NCBI GenBank assembly: GCA_019843655.1
Contig: JACDQD010000008.1
Span: 15,472,442 to 15,536,441 of the forward strand
Source: Lethocerus indicus
Lineage: Eukaryota > Arthropoda > Insecta > Hemiptera > Belostomatidae
Length of the DNA stretch: 64,000 bases
Direction: 5' to 3'
Made by a program: the position numbers and the translations under genes. The notes beneath the pieces were generated by a model. The model had not been told where the DNA came from and did not search any database. It saw only the letters and a list, made by a program, of their open reading frames with translations. Shown piece by piece: positions 24,961 through 37,800 of the stretch. Position 1 is the stretch's first letter, and each line of letters starts with the position of its first letter.

Positions 24961-27360
24961 TAAGATATACGTATATGAATTCTGAAATGGAAATGCATCA
25001 GAATGAATTAAGATATCTACGAGGTTCAAGTGAGCCCAGTTGATTACTCAGCAATAAAAGGACGGCTCCCAAAATAAAGGAGGCGAGTTAATTATTTAAA
25101 GATGCGATCCTTATCCTGTACGGGGATAACAAGCTTCTGAACAGATCCGCGATTCCAACACTGTCAATAACTTCTGGGTAATAACAATAACTATAATCGG
25201 ACACGGCAAGACAATTAGTCCCTCCTCGAACTGCCGAGCACTGAGCCCCCCAAGTGCTCGTAAAACCGCCCATAAAAATATATTCCCCGTGTCCCCTAAA
25301 TTTGCCAGCCGAAATTAATCGAGAATTAGGCTGAGACCACACACTGTATTAATACACCACCCTGACTTATTATGTACTTCCCAGAAATATATGTATTTAA
25401 CTATTTTCCATAATTTAAACTCTACTACTGACATCAGTTAGTACCCCAAGTAGTACTTTCATCAATACTCGAGCAATAGTTTGATACTTCTCGTTACAAA
25501 TATTCGTTACTTAACGAGAGTTACTGTAAAAAGTGAAACCGGGAGATTTGACACTGGAACCCTTCATTCGGTTGGAGTGCCCAGAGGTTTATAATTTATT
25601 CGAATTTAAAGTAATTTAAATACAGACAGTCCAAGTTGCTAACCTCTGTTGACTAATTGAACGGCGTCCACGAGGATGAAAAGACAATGAAAAATGATGA
25701 CGATGCCCGCACATTGTTAGAAATACGGATCATTTGATCGGCTGAAATAAATCAGGCTGCGTCGAATTTACTATGAACTTATTTAAATAATTATTCAAAA
25801 TGCAGACCTCGGGGGAGCGCCACACCCACCAGACAATGCTCAGTTCACTTTGATTCCGGCAAACGAGAATCGATTATAAAATAATTATAAATGAATGAGC
25901 TCTCTGGATAGCAATTTATAATTATGATTGCCAAATGGAAAATTTCAGACCTGGAGAAGGAAAGTAATAGTTGGGCCACACAATGGGACCTGAATTCTAA
26001 CATTTAGAAATACAGGTTTGGCTTAAATATGTGGAATTGAAATAATTAATCGATTAACTATTCCCCAAGTTTCTATAGCAAATCTTCGAGTTACTTGAAT
26101 TATTTATACAGAGGCAGGATTACCATTATACCCCTGTATTTGTCCCACTGCTCTTTGACTTGAAATTAATTTAAACGTAAGTTTAATATTAAGTTCGAAT
26201 TTAAATGGAAACTACTTATAACCGTGTTTAAATCAGAGGGCGAGCTTAAAGTAAATACACGCCCTTCATAGTCTCCACTGCCACTGAGTAGGGCAATTGT
26301 TGGAGCAATTAAGACCGGTCCTAAAATCAATTAAGACCGACTAGGGGAAACAATTAGCGGAAACTGTGGTCGCCCTAATAACGAGACTCAACCAATGATG
26401 CATCTTTTTATGACGGAACCATTACTTTTTCCAAGCTCTCAAGTTTTAAGGTTTCTTTAACTACAAGAAGCAAGTACGAAGATAGTTATAGCAACAGCAC
26501 ATTGTTCACAGTAAAGGACCAGATACTGGTGATTAAGTTAAACATTGATTTTAATTAATTCCAAGAGAGAAATATTTGGGGTTAAGGGGTAAACGAAGAC
26601 CTACAAAAAAAGATGGAACCTATGTATGCTCGACTTATTTAAATATGGATTAAAAGGCCAGAAGATAATACAGAGCTAAAAAGTGAATGTAATGCAAAAC
26701 TGCTTCCGGATACGTGTAATACTACCCTAACATTAGAAGGCCGATTAGAACGCCCTAACGATATGTACGATGTATCATAACGATCAAACGAATGAACGAC
26801 GCACCAATCCATTGATGTTGAGACGAACCCACTTCGCCTGCAAAATACTGATATACACTGTGCATACACACTGTAAAAACGTATTCCGCGTTTGATAAGA
26901 ACCTCGCCGGGAATTTCAACCAGGGATTTCTCTCAATCCGAGAGAAAATAATCGCGATTATCGCTTAGGATCTGCCGAGAGTCTGAGCCAAATCTGATTG
27001 GAGTAGAGGTTCTCTTTGCTGATATAAAGTTTTTGTATGACTACACATTGGGCATCGCGCAACCGGATGCGATTGTATTTTACTGCAGAGAAAAGTAGTA
27101 TAGCAGGAAACGGACGCGTATTTTTTCTATCACAAACTAGATACGTATTTAATGTTTATATATTCATACGACCGTTCATATAAATAGACTGATGAATTGT
27201 GAATGAAACGGGGTTAGACGTTGATAAATGACAACCACGGAGAGATAGGAGAAGTCGGGTAACAGAGTCGGGGGTCGAGCATTAGAGATCTTGTTCAAGA
27301 TACATCATCAATATCATGTATCTAATCTTGAGAGTGAATCTCGAGCAGGGGAGTCCCGGG

Positions 27361-27412
27361 GCCTCGACTACTACTGCTAGTTCTACTACTACTACTACCA
27401 CTACTAGGGAGG
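27361..27412. repeat. Imperfect (CTA)n trinucleotide tract
   Basis: CGACTACTACTGCTAG followed by TACTACTACTACTACC: an interrupted CTA/ACT tract of about 50 bp. Confidence 0.8.
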
Positions 27413-27469
27413 CTAACAACAACTGACACTCGATCATACAATCTGACTGCCGGGCGGCCGGCGGTTTAT

Positions 27470-27525
27470 CGTGATGTGAGGAATCGAACCCGACTAAGAT
27501 GACCACTCTTCGATACGCCGTCGAC
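27470..27525 (-). repeat. Possible SINE fragment with B-box
   Basis: GGGTTCGATTCC on the minus strand (27491-27480) is a perfect B-box core, preceded by GAGTGGTCATCTTAGTC; no clear A-box. Confidence 0.3.
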
Positions 27526-27875
27526 GAGTTCATTCCCAGTACCGGTTCGGATTTCCAGATCCGCGCTGGATTAGAATAGAGTCATCACACTTGAGCCGAA
27601 GACATTTCCCCGTTTAATGGCAAATCTTAAAAAATATCACTATAGACAATGTCAGGAGGAGTCAGCCTCGGTTGTTCACCTGTACTTTTGGCACGATTGA
27701 AATTGTAGGAATAGAAATTCTGGCGTTGGTACCAAATTGAAGAGACAGAAGAATCCGCGATAGTTTATTGCCTTTTATTATGTTTAGGATGTGATCGCAT
27801 ATTTGCCAATTAGGACAGCAGGTTAACAATTTAATCAAAGCTTAATTGATCGAAACTGAAGGAAAATTCGATCTG

Positions 27876-27950
27876 TCACACTGGAATTAAATTCCCGGTC
27901 CAAAGAGATTACACAGCGTCACTCTAACCATTGAGCCATGTCGGACCTCC
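27876..27950 (-). repeat. tRNA-derived SINE head, fossil
   Basis: On the minus strand a good Pol III A-box (TGGCTCAATGGTTAG at 27938-27924) is followed 28 bp later by a worn B-box region (GGGAATTTAATTCC at 27896-27883). Spacing is as in tRNA genes, but the arms do not pair well, so it is not a functional tRNA. Confidence 0.5.
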
Positions 27951-28050
27951 ATCACCAGCACTTCGGAATATCCTTTTAACTGTCCATTATACCTTATCCC
28001 TACTATCTTTCATCGTCACTAATCTTAAGAACAAATTACCCAACTGAAAT

Positions 28051-28086
28051 CTAACGAGACGGCGAGAAGCCGAAACCGATATAGGT
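28051..28086 (+). repeat. Degenerate copy of the foldback motif
   Basis: CTAACGAGACGGCGAGAAG followed by CCGAAACCGATATAGG aligns with the arm motif across its full length with a few substitutions; GCCGAAACCG is retained. Confidence 0.35.
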
Positions 28087-30462
28087 TTGAACGAAACTGA
28101 ATAGACTGAATCGACATTAATTTGACAATAGAACAGTTCCATCTCACCCGATTATTAACTCAGACTAGTACACGCGATGATATAATTTGAAAAGTTTTTG
28201 GATATTTTTAAAATTATAATTTAAAGCAGTACCATTATCGAATTTACAATCCACACTCGAACAATAAAATTCCAATTTATTATACAATTGAGACAAAATA
28301 TAATGCTATACACTTGCGACAGACGGAGTCTCTGTCCAGTCCGACTGTAACATTCGCGGGAGGCTCATTTCTTCAGGCGGGTGGACAACCGAGCCAACGC
28401 AGTCATGCAAATGAGTCCACAATCGGAAGACTGCGATGTCCGAGATGTTTATTCGAAACTACTTTTAGGGTACCCGACAGTCTTACGACCCGACAACCCA
28501 CGCGTCTCGCCAGGAGGATACGCGGACAGTCGTAGGGAGACCGGGACTAATTGTGATGGTCCAGAAGGGAGAACAGGGGGGCCAGGTCGCTTGTCCTTGT
28601 TCTGTTCCTCGACAATTTAGCCTCTCGTTATGTCTATAACCGCGGCGTGGAAAGCACCCGAAATATTACCGAAACTAGTCACTTTCGCAGGAAACTGATC
28701 CGTCAGCGAATAAACCCGAGAGATCTAAAGCGTATTGACTCAAATCCAAGCAGCAGTATGTTATAACCCAATTATCTAAAAACTCACGGGCGTTATGCGG
28801 GCGAAGGAAAGAGAAGTTAGACAAGGGAGGTTTATCTGAATAGGTCGGTGGGAAAGCGAGATAGCGAGGGGGTTTCAGGTATAAGGGCGGTGTGCCGTGA
28901 GGTTAGTGTGGGAACCGATAGCCCACGACTGATAACCGGAGAAACACCGGTGTGCCCTTCTCACCCCCTTATAACCCCTACAAAAGGTATCGCTCAAGTG
29001 GCTCCATTCCCGAATGTACAATTTCTGGGGTAAAATATACTATGCAGGTCGTGCGCTTCCTAATCTTGTTTGCTCTCAGGCAAAGCTCGTTTCGAGTTCA
29101 AAAGCACTATTTGTGCTTTCGGATTAGTCATTTGCCTCCATACGGCCCATACTTGAACTTATATTCGGGCCTGATTGTCTCACTGTTATTTACGCGCTTG
29201 TAAAGCAACCACTTGAACCTTCCTATTGGGGGGATTCTAATTTAAAATCAACGCCGCATATCTTTGAAAATAACAGTGGAACTTTTACTTGCAGATAAAA
29301 ACCGCGGTTAAAAAGGCGACGCCCGGTGTCGAGTCGACAACCCGTTCCAAGACTCAAAACCAGTTCTTGCCAAATCGGTCTGAAAATTCTTCACCGACGC
29401 GCTCATTACCGCAGAATGGGACAATATGGAGAAAGCCTATCTCATTCAGATTTCGAACGGACAGATCCGAAGAGTAATTTCACCCCGATACCACACATAT
29501 GTACAACCGAAAATAACCTATTTAATAATAAACTGGCAAACATTGGTAATCTTTCATTAGTTTTGGATAAGGGAAAATTGGAAAATGATTTAATTTTGGA
29601 GGTAAACACGCACGCGTAAACAATGTCACATAATCAGTAACAGCAAAATTTTATAGACAGTGAGATGCGACTAGGTCATATATAAGCCGGATATAGCAGC
29701 AGCCAAACCTTAGTTATACGCAATAATTGCTGGTAGGTCAAGACCAAGGGTTTCCACGTATAATAATGACTACAATTGTTTCTTTCGCAAAGAAAACCAT
29801 CGCCGTATACATTATATTAATTGCATGCCAAGTGGTTGAAAAGGCTAATATAACGCGGCTCGAATACTCCGGCGTTAGTCAGTGCCTAACAATTAAAATA
29901 AATAAGTTTTCCTTACAATCCCGACACGTCTATAATAGAATCAATCATTTAATAAGGGCACGAGTGGACCCGAAACAAGACATTCGTGCACGCCTGGCAG
30001 TCGCCCAAACAGAACGCAATCCCGTGGCAAACGGGAGAATGACTGGAAATAATACGATCTACAACCCAGAAAACGGAGAATACCAGAGAACGCTCACCAA
30101 AACTCATTACTATTGCTACTACATCTATATTCCGTCGATTGTTAATCTATTCTAGTAAAATATAAAATCTGATTTTTTCTACTACATATATACAAAGTAG
30201 CACTCCGAAAATCCAAAGAATAATACGAAGAAGGTTTAAAAAAAGTTAAAGTAATGAGCTGAAGGAATTTTTATAAGCTCAGTATGTAATATATTACTAA
30301 CACGTAAAAAAAGTACTGAATATACTGGTTATTAAATAATTAGCCTAATGGCGAAAGACTATTTCTTTAAACGATTTTCTCCCTACGGTGGGGGGACATA
30401 TTGGGAAAATTCAAAAGTGCAGTTAAACTTCACGAACTTCGATCCCCCGACCACGGTCTTCC

Positions 30463-30487
30463 TTCCGTGTACTTGAGGTACACGGAA
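30463..30487. repeat. Perfect 10-bp hairpin
   Basis: TTCCGTGTAC, a 5-base loop TTGAG, then GTACACGGAA. The loop and first stem bases recur just after it (TTGAGGTAC at 30489). Confidence 0.8.
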
Positions 30488-33400
30488 ATTGAGGTACGCA
30501 ATGCAGAACCGGAGGGGCGATCAGTCGGTTCAAACTGGCTTCAACGACACTTTCATTTAAATATTATTGATGTTTCATAGACGTCCGTTTCAAATACTCA
30601 ATCGCGACCCCTATTGCATTACGCTCTACAACCTTAGCTGACATTGCAAGAATTTCGTTGCACAAACTCGGTCCAGCCGACTCGTTCAAGGCATTTAATT
30701 ATAGCGCATAATTTGGTCAGAGGGGGACATATTTATAATAACAGACCACACGTAAGTCGTTAAGGTTGAGGGGCAAAAAGTGCGCAAGGTATTTATGTTT
30801 ACACTCAAGAACGAAATTACGATGCAATTTTTTCATGCCAAATGTGTTCATGATTGAAAAGGTATTACAATTAATATATGACAATTTTTCCGAGATCCGA
30901 ATCCTTCTCAGTGCCACCTAGGGAAAATAATTCGTATGTTTGTACGAATTCTTACAAGTGTTGTACAAACTACTAAATAAATCCGTACGAAGGCCCTACT
31001 TTATCATTATCATTAATTAAATTAAATACATCGTTATTAATAAAACATTATCTGTCCTGAGGCGGAATCCTGACCTAGATTGTTCAAATACGAGGGCTTG
31101 TCTTTGATTTCTAACACATATCAGCTCATTTTCCTACCTTATATCATATACAAACGTTTATATTTGACAAGAACTTTCAAACTCACTGTTCCAATAAACA
31201 TCGAATGCCACCAATTATTTGCACGAGGTATACCTACTATCTTACTGTGAAACATTATTTCAGAAATGTCAAGTTAAACGGAAACCCCTAATCTAGCAGC
31301 CTGGATTTACGCAACACATTACATATAACACATCTATTTTAATTCGCCCGGTATCCCGAGCTAGAACTAGAAAATGGTATATCTATATCTGTTTACATTG
31401 ACGCATTATCAAGGAACAATCGTTTTAAATTTGTAATCGAATAATGATTATAAAATAATTCTCGTTAGGTTCTCGTCAGGAACTCACTCCATACTTGTCC
31501 GTGGAAAGTTGGACGATAGGTGAGGTCAACGATAGGGGGGGGATATGAGGAAGGCAGACGGAGGGCGGAAACACGGTTCCCTGATCACACCTGCACCAGT
31601 GCCCCACTACACACCATCTTTATTTAGAGATAAAAATTAGGAACACAATATTTGGCGTTCGTATATCCCGCGACATTTTACACTTTTAAATATTTACAGT
31701 CAACAAATCAAAATCGCCTAATAATTTATTACAGGAGTAGCGCCGGAAACATGTTATTCGGTTAAATTAAAATCAATAATTTAAAATTGTGAGAAAGACA
31801 ACATGTTGTCCATAATTGGTATATAGTAGATGATTCGATCGTGCTAGTTTTCAATCAATTATAACAAGGAATATACATTCCTGCCTAAATGGGACAGTCT
31901 GAAATGATCCTTCCAGTACAAAAATTAGAGATCTTCTCAACAAATTCTCATCTCTTAATAAAAGTATGAGCGCCACACATTCATGAAAATAAGCATAAAT
32001 AAATGAATTTTACATTTCAGTTGTGAAAGGTTTGCAAATAGGCTGCCAACGTAATGAATACTTTCGATTTCCGGTACTTAGTTAGGGCCCCAGATCGGAT
32101 GTTTGTAAACTGAAACAACTCTTGCTCGTGTAAAAATGGCATGATATTTCATGATGTCCAGACAAATTATACATTTCCCCACCGTACTCACAGGACGAAC
32201 GATATATTATCAAGGCGTCATATTTATGTAGGATATAAATTGAGGATTAATGGGAAAAAATGAGGCCAATACAAAAAGAAGAAGACCGGCACCCGCAGTC
32301 ATTGACAGGCGTGGTGACAGATCTTGGCGGAAGGCAAAAAATGGGCCGCGGGTGATGATAGGGGCTTGTGGCGGAGGACGGGGCCCAGGCTGCCCGCCAC
32401 AACCAAAACCGGTTTACCGATATATCTCAACCCGGAAGAAAGAAGACACTGGCTCCCACCACCGCCCTCTACCTTATTAAACTATCTTCCCAACTTGGGA
32501 CGAATCAATTAATCCCCCAGAGTCGCGGATATTTTCAGTTATTTAAAGACACTTTATTTACTACCGACAACACCTTACTTGTAATAGTTTGTCAGATTAT
32601 AATTTACAATCAGAGCGAGCCATCAAAAGGCGCGAAAACTCAATTAATAATAAAAGCCGGTTGAAATTGCAATTTAAGGAAAATTCGTACCAACACAAGA
32701 GGATCGAGCCCTGCGCCCATCGCGTCCACGCCTGGTAACTCAAAGCAGTGAGCTGACACAATTTAATTTAAAAATATCTTTATTTCGTTAAATACGTATA
32801 GTATATACACGTAAACTAGACATAGATACGACAAAACTCATATGCCGACTCGTAGAACTTTTCATGTATAGAGATATATCATGTATATGGGTGCTTCATC
32901 GAAATTGAGAAAATGGGGAAAAATTAAAAATTTATCGACACGAGGAAAGAAATTTCCATCCAGACACAGGAATGTAACTTTCCTAAAACATGATTCTCCA
33001 AGTTCGCTGTATACTTTGACTTGACTCATATTTCACTTCAAGTTTAAACGCCAGTACTTGAACGTAGGAAAACCCGCTGGTTGTACTTCGGGAGTGGCTT
33101 TAAATATATTTTACGACAGTCAGTTAAAATCTGGTCTGTTTTGGCCCTCAAATGTTCCTTACCAACAAGAACATTATAAAGTAGTAACAATGTTAGAGCC
33201 GCCTAATTCGCATATACTAATTTAGATTGATTGCAAAACATTAGAGCGGAACTTTTATGGCATTAATATTTTAAGTTGGGCGAAAAAATTACGAGATCAC
33301 GAAGAATGCCGCCAATTAAATAGGCGTGTTTACTAATGACAGTAAACATTATCGACCTCATGAACTGTTGAAACAAGATACGGTGTGTGCACGAGTAAAC

Positions 33401-34361
33401 ATTACCGGAACGTACCGGTAGCTAGTCCGGTAGTTTGATAAATAATCAAATACGATTGGCGGGATAACCTTCGTAGAACGGTCTATTGATTCGATACCTA
33501 ACCATTTGGCAGGTCCCAGCGCGAATAAAAAAGTGTCAGTTTTATCGAACATAATCCAAAGAAGTGGGGTCAACTATAGTACTCGGAGCGGGACAAAAGC
33601 GTTGACAGAAAAATGAGGGCAGGGGCAGTATTGAGCCCGGTCCGGTGGCAAGTACCGTTTCAGCTGCCGGCAGCCTAGCCCCTGCCCAATCGACTGACTA
33701 ATTCTACACAGACACCCAATACACAGGTCAATGATGTACCCAGCGGCCGGCGAGAGGCCGACGATAATACATAATTCAGAAAACGTAATGAGAATACGTT
33801 TTTGAGAGAGCCGTTTAACAATTGAAAATTATTAAACTCTACGAACCGTTGTTGTCAATGGCCACACTAACTCAACACAACTTCGCTAATCGGAAAACAT
33901 TCGATTCAAAATGACATTTAGGGAGTGACAAGAAAACTTGGAAAACCTAATGCTAGCCCTTCAAGTTAAGGGACTGATATGCGCGATGCACTTCAGTTTA
34001 AAATAATGCTTTAGCAGAATGGTCCGGCATATTACCGACCTCCGGAGACTTTCCGTAGTCTAAGTACACGGGCTAGACACGCCTAATCGCGCTTCGTAGC
34101 ACTTTCGTTCCTGGGGTATTTACAGGGCTTCAGGAGGCCGAACCAAGTCTGCAGTGTGACAGTACGCCTGATAAAATCGAGAAAGCGTAACCGGTATAGT
34201 TCCAGGACTAGGACGACGCTTCGAAGCTAGCCGGCTTAAGGAGGGTTGGAAGTTGCCTCAATCGTACATTCCCGAAACACTCCCAATCGCGACAAGGGTC
34301 CGAAATAGCTCGTGTTTACCTTTCTGGAGGGCATCCGCATACAGCCCGGGTCCGTCCTTGC

Positions 34362-34395
<34 letters not shown>
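34362..34395. repeat. (CT)n microsatellite
   Basis: Short CT tract with a CCC interruption, inside a GC-richer island. Confidence 0.95.
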
Positions 34396-34605
34396 TCAAG
34401 GCGTATATCACTTTCGTGCTTACAACAAAAACAACAATTACCGGGTTATCACATAATAAATTTTTATGTACGCACAGAGGGCACGCGAGTGTGATAGTAG
34501 GGGGAGTGTAGAGCGGCGGAGTGCGTGGCTGGCTCTGGGGCTGGCCCACTACTGAGGCGGCCACCACCACGCCGCGACGGGGACAGCCAGCCAAACCGCG
34601 CCCTC

Positions 34606-34624
34606 CCACACACACACACACACA
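34606..34624. repeat. (CA)n microsatellite
   Basis: Short CA run in the C-rich part of the same island. Confidence 0.9.
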
Positions 34625-34833
34625 ACAGCGCCCACCACACCGCCAGAGAGATACAACAACACTCGACGACCAATAACCCCGCCTATCAATAACTGTTTAC
34701 AGGAATTAATTACAATTTTGAGGCGCCCGACTATTAGCAGGTAGTGGTGGCCAGCCAGAATTTCGCCCGAGCGTCACGGCGACAAAAGCTACCTATTAAT
34801 AACTAAGTGCCCCAACCACCTACCGACGGGACT

Positions 34834-34866
34834 CTACTGAAGATGGCCAGACACTGAACTGGAGAG
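34834..34866 (+). repeat. Degenerate copy of the foldback motif
   Basis: CTACTGAAGATGGC is identical to the right arm over 14 bases; the second half (ACACTGAACTGGAGAGG) is a worn version of the GCCGAAACCGG part. Confidence 0.35.
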
Positions 34867-37800
34867 GAGTACGTGGAGCCAAGTACATTAGATTTTAAAG
34901 AAAAAAAAACAAAAAAAAAGACCGAATCTTTTATTATAATCTCCAACTGAGCCTATACACGATTTCGGGGATAAAATAATGTATGCCTGCTGTAGTATGA
35001 TGTTAAATACATAAGTGATCCTCTTAACATGAACAAATATCCTACTTGTACGTGATAACCTGTAATATATCGAAACTACAGCATTGGAGGGCGTGAATAA
35101 GTTACTAACGATGATTGGCGTACACTGTTGAAACCAATAACATTTGCGTTCTGTAATCATTGGCGATACCCAATTAAAAGGCTACTTCAACTGGCCTAGT
35201 TTTGATTGATTTTCCATTATTATACTTCAATGACCTAAGTAAATTGATACAATTTTGTGTTGTAAATTTCTTCCGCTTCAGTTCAAAAAATGGATCCATT
35301 TTTTGTTATCTATAATATCAAGATTTATTCAAATGTATTCAAGAACCCTAATTTGCATTGAATACAAAAACGTTTTCTCGCTATTCAATTTCGATTTATC
35401 GTGCGCAATCGATAGAAAACACCGATTCCCCAGATTAATTTTTGGCTTAATACATTTTCTCGTAAGTATTTATTTATCGATATAAATATACAGAAAATTA
35501 ACAAGAACATAACAAACATTGAAATAGATAATAATGGTGGGAACAGAACGTGTTCTAATGGTCTTTGTTGGGACTAACGAACGTCACCTGATTATCGGTC
35601 TTTTCTTAACGACCCGCTCAAAGAAAGGTTCGATGAACCTGGTAACCTGGTCGATTTTACGCCATATTTGAAATTATTTCCGGTGCAAATTTTAAATACT
35701 TCTCCTCTCTAAAATGTTATTATTAAGAACTCCCGTCTGTTCACAAAACCTCCCTGACGTTTTCGAGATCAACGGTAATAGTTTTTTATATATCATCTAT
35801 CATCTAGGTATAAATTTCAACTAAATTAACTTTCCTGTTCAATGAGAAAGCACCTAACGTTCGTTAGCAGAAAGTCACCAGCATTGCTAAGTCCCGTCCT
35901 ATAATTAAAGGTCCGTCCGTTATTTGTTGTGAATGAAATAATAGCTCGCCTAATCCAACCTTCTTGTAATGTAGAATGTACTGGAAACCTGAAATCGTGA
36001 TGGAAAATAACTTGATTTCAGGCTCGCTATGATAAGAGACGAAACATTCCTCGACAACTGTCTCTGTTGGGATAGGCTACAACTATGGCTCCAAGACACA
36101 TTAAAAGAGAACAAATCAGCCAAGAAGTAGGAATAATGGTATTCCAAACCGTCCCCCCCCCCCAATAGTTACCTAAAATGTAACAGATTAAAAACTCAAA
36201 TATATTATGTCGAATTTATTACATTTATAATAGGACAATATAAAAACCCACGTGACGCATAACAGATGAAACAAAATTGCGCCCAAAAAAAAGTCATTAA
36301 AAAAAGACGTGTCGTTCACATAACACGTTCGGGGACCTAAAATCACTTTTAAATACTGGACATATTACATTTGAATCCGTAAGTGTAAATATTAATGACC
36401 CAAATTTAAAGTCGAAATTAGAGCGAATGGTCTACCTCGATAAAAAGGGAATGGAGGCGACGTCTCAAGGGTGGACTCAAATATTCTAGCAGTGTTGGGG
36501 CGTCTCATTCAGAGACCTCACTCAGCTGCCGACGGCGCTCTCCAGTTTTGTGTTTTATAACTTCCAATATTATTTCGCGGCTAAAATTACCTTTTATAAC
36601 GTATGGTTTAGAAAACCGAGCGTGATAACGTTACGTGGAAACGGTGCAGCACGTATTAGCTATTCAGGAAGGAGTAATTATAGTTGGGGATTTTGTCGTA
36701 AAATAATTGAACTGTTTTATGATTAATATACCATTCTAAAACAATAGTTGTTCGTCTCTTAAAGCAAAGTTTATTGTTGTAATTCTATAAATATGTTGTA
36801 TGTTTCACTCGACATCTTATTTGGTTAAATCCCGACAAAGTTGAATTTCAACGGATGGTGAATGAAACTGCGGCAGTTTAAAGAACGTTGTTTCAACAAT
36901 GTCAAAATCTGTAACGACGTCTAGATAAAAAAAAGAAAGAAAATAGAAGACCAGTGTTAGGAGAAGGTTTGTCCCTAACTCAAAGCGGTCACTACTTCGT
37001 TCACGAGATGGGTCCAGTGTGACTCCAAATCATTGAGTTGAAACGGAATATTGACTTATTCTTGGAGGCGCGTTCTGAACCTTTCCCGACAGTTATCTTA
37101 AAATAGACCCACAATATATATCTTGTTATAGGAATACAAATTGTAGTAAATTCTACGAAAGATGATGTTCCAAGCGAATAATTGACTCCACCCGCGCCCC
37201 AACACGAAATAAATATATAGTTTAATATAACAAATATTCTATAGACATATTAAATTGTACAGGGATAGAAGTATACAGATTTCCCGGGCCTACCACATAT
37301 ACAGCTAAAGGTATTTATTGTTTCTGTTCTATCCCTTATCCTTTCACAAATCAATAGCTCTTTATGGTCCGAATTAAGTACAAGTTATACAAATAAACTC
37401 CAACATTATTGCCAAAGTATTTCCAATACGTTATTAGCAGAATCGAGTACTCCATAGAAGGCAGAACCAGACGAGTAAATATGCAGTGACAGGAGAATTA
37501 TCTTACTTGACTACTATACTATACTTACTTGACTTGAGTTTCGCTGAACATGACGAAAAGCAACAAATTCTCATTAAAATCCCCAGAAAGATTCGGCGTC
37601 CCAATACCAAACGATAAGACATTATTGTTAAAAATCGATACATTTCTCGAATATGGTTGAATGAAATCTTTATCCAATGAACGAATTTCGATTTAAACGA
37701 CACATTATTGCAAGATTGTAAAAATGCTTTGAGAAAAGAAATATTCCTTGTTATATGCAAAATGAATTCGGAATTTGAAAAAGTCAATAAAATCTGACAT

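Larger units (their letters stand above)
13400..27850. other. Non-coding stretch with candidate regulatory islands
   Basis: AT-rich DNA alternates with GC-richer islands (13.6-13.9, 14.8-15.3, 15.9-16.3, 17.2-17.5 and 23.9-24.5 kb), the A/T-only block at 19.7 kb, a CT tract and SINE fossils. No exon chain could be built. Confidence 0.6.
34470..34880. promoter_or_regulatory. GC-rich, CpG-containing island (possible promoter)
   Basis: GAGCGGCGGAGTGCGTGG and CCACCACGCCGCGACGGGG are unlike the flanks. No exon or start can be assigned to it. Confidence 0.2.
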
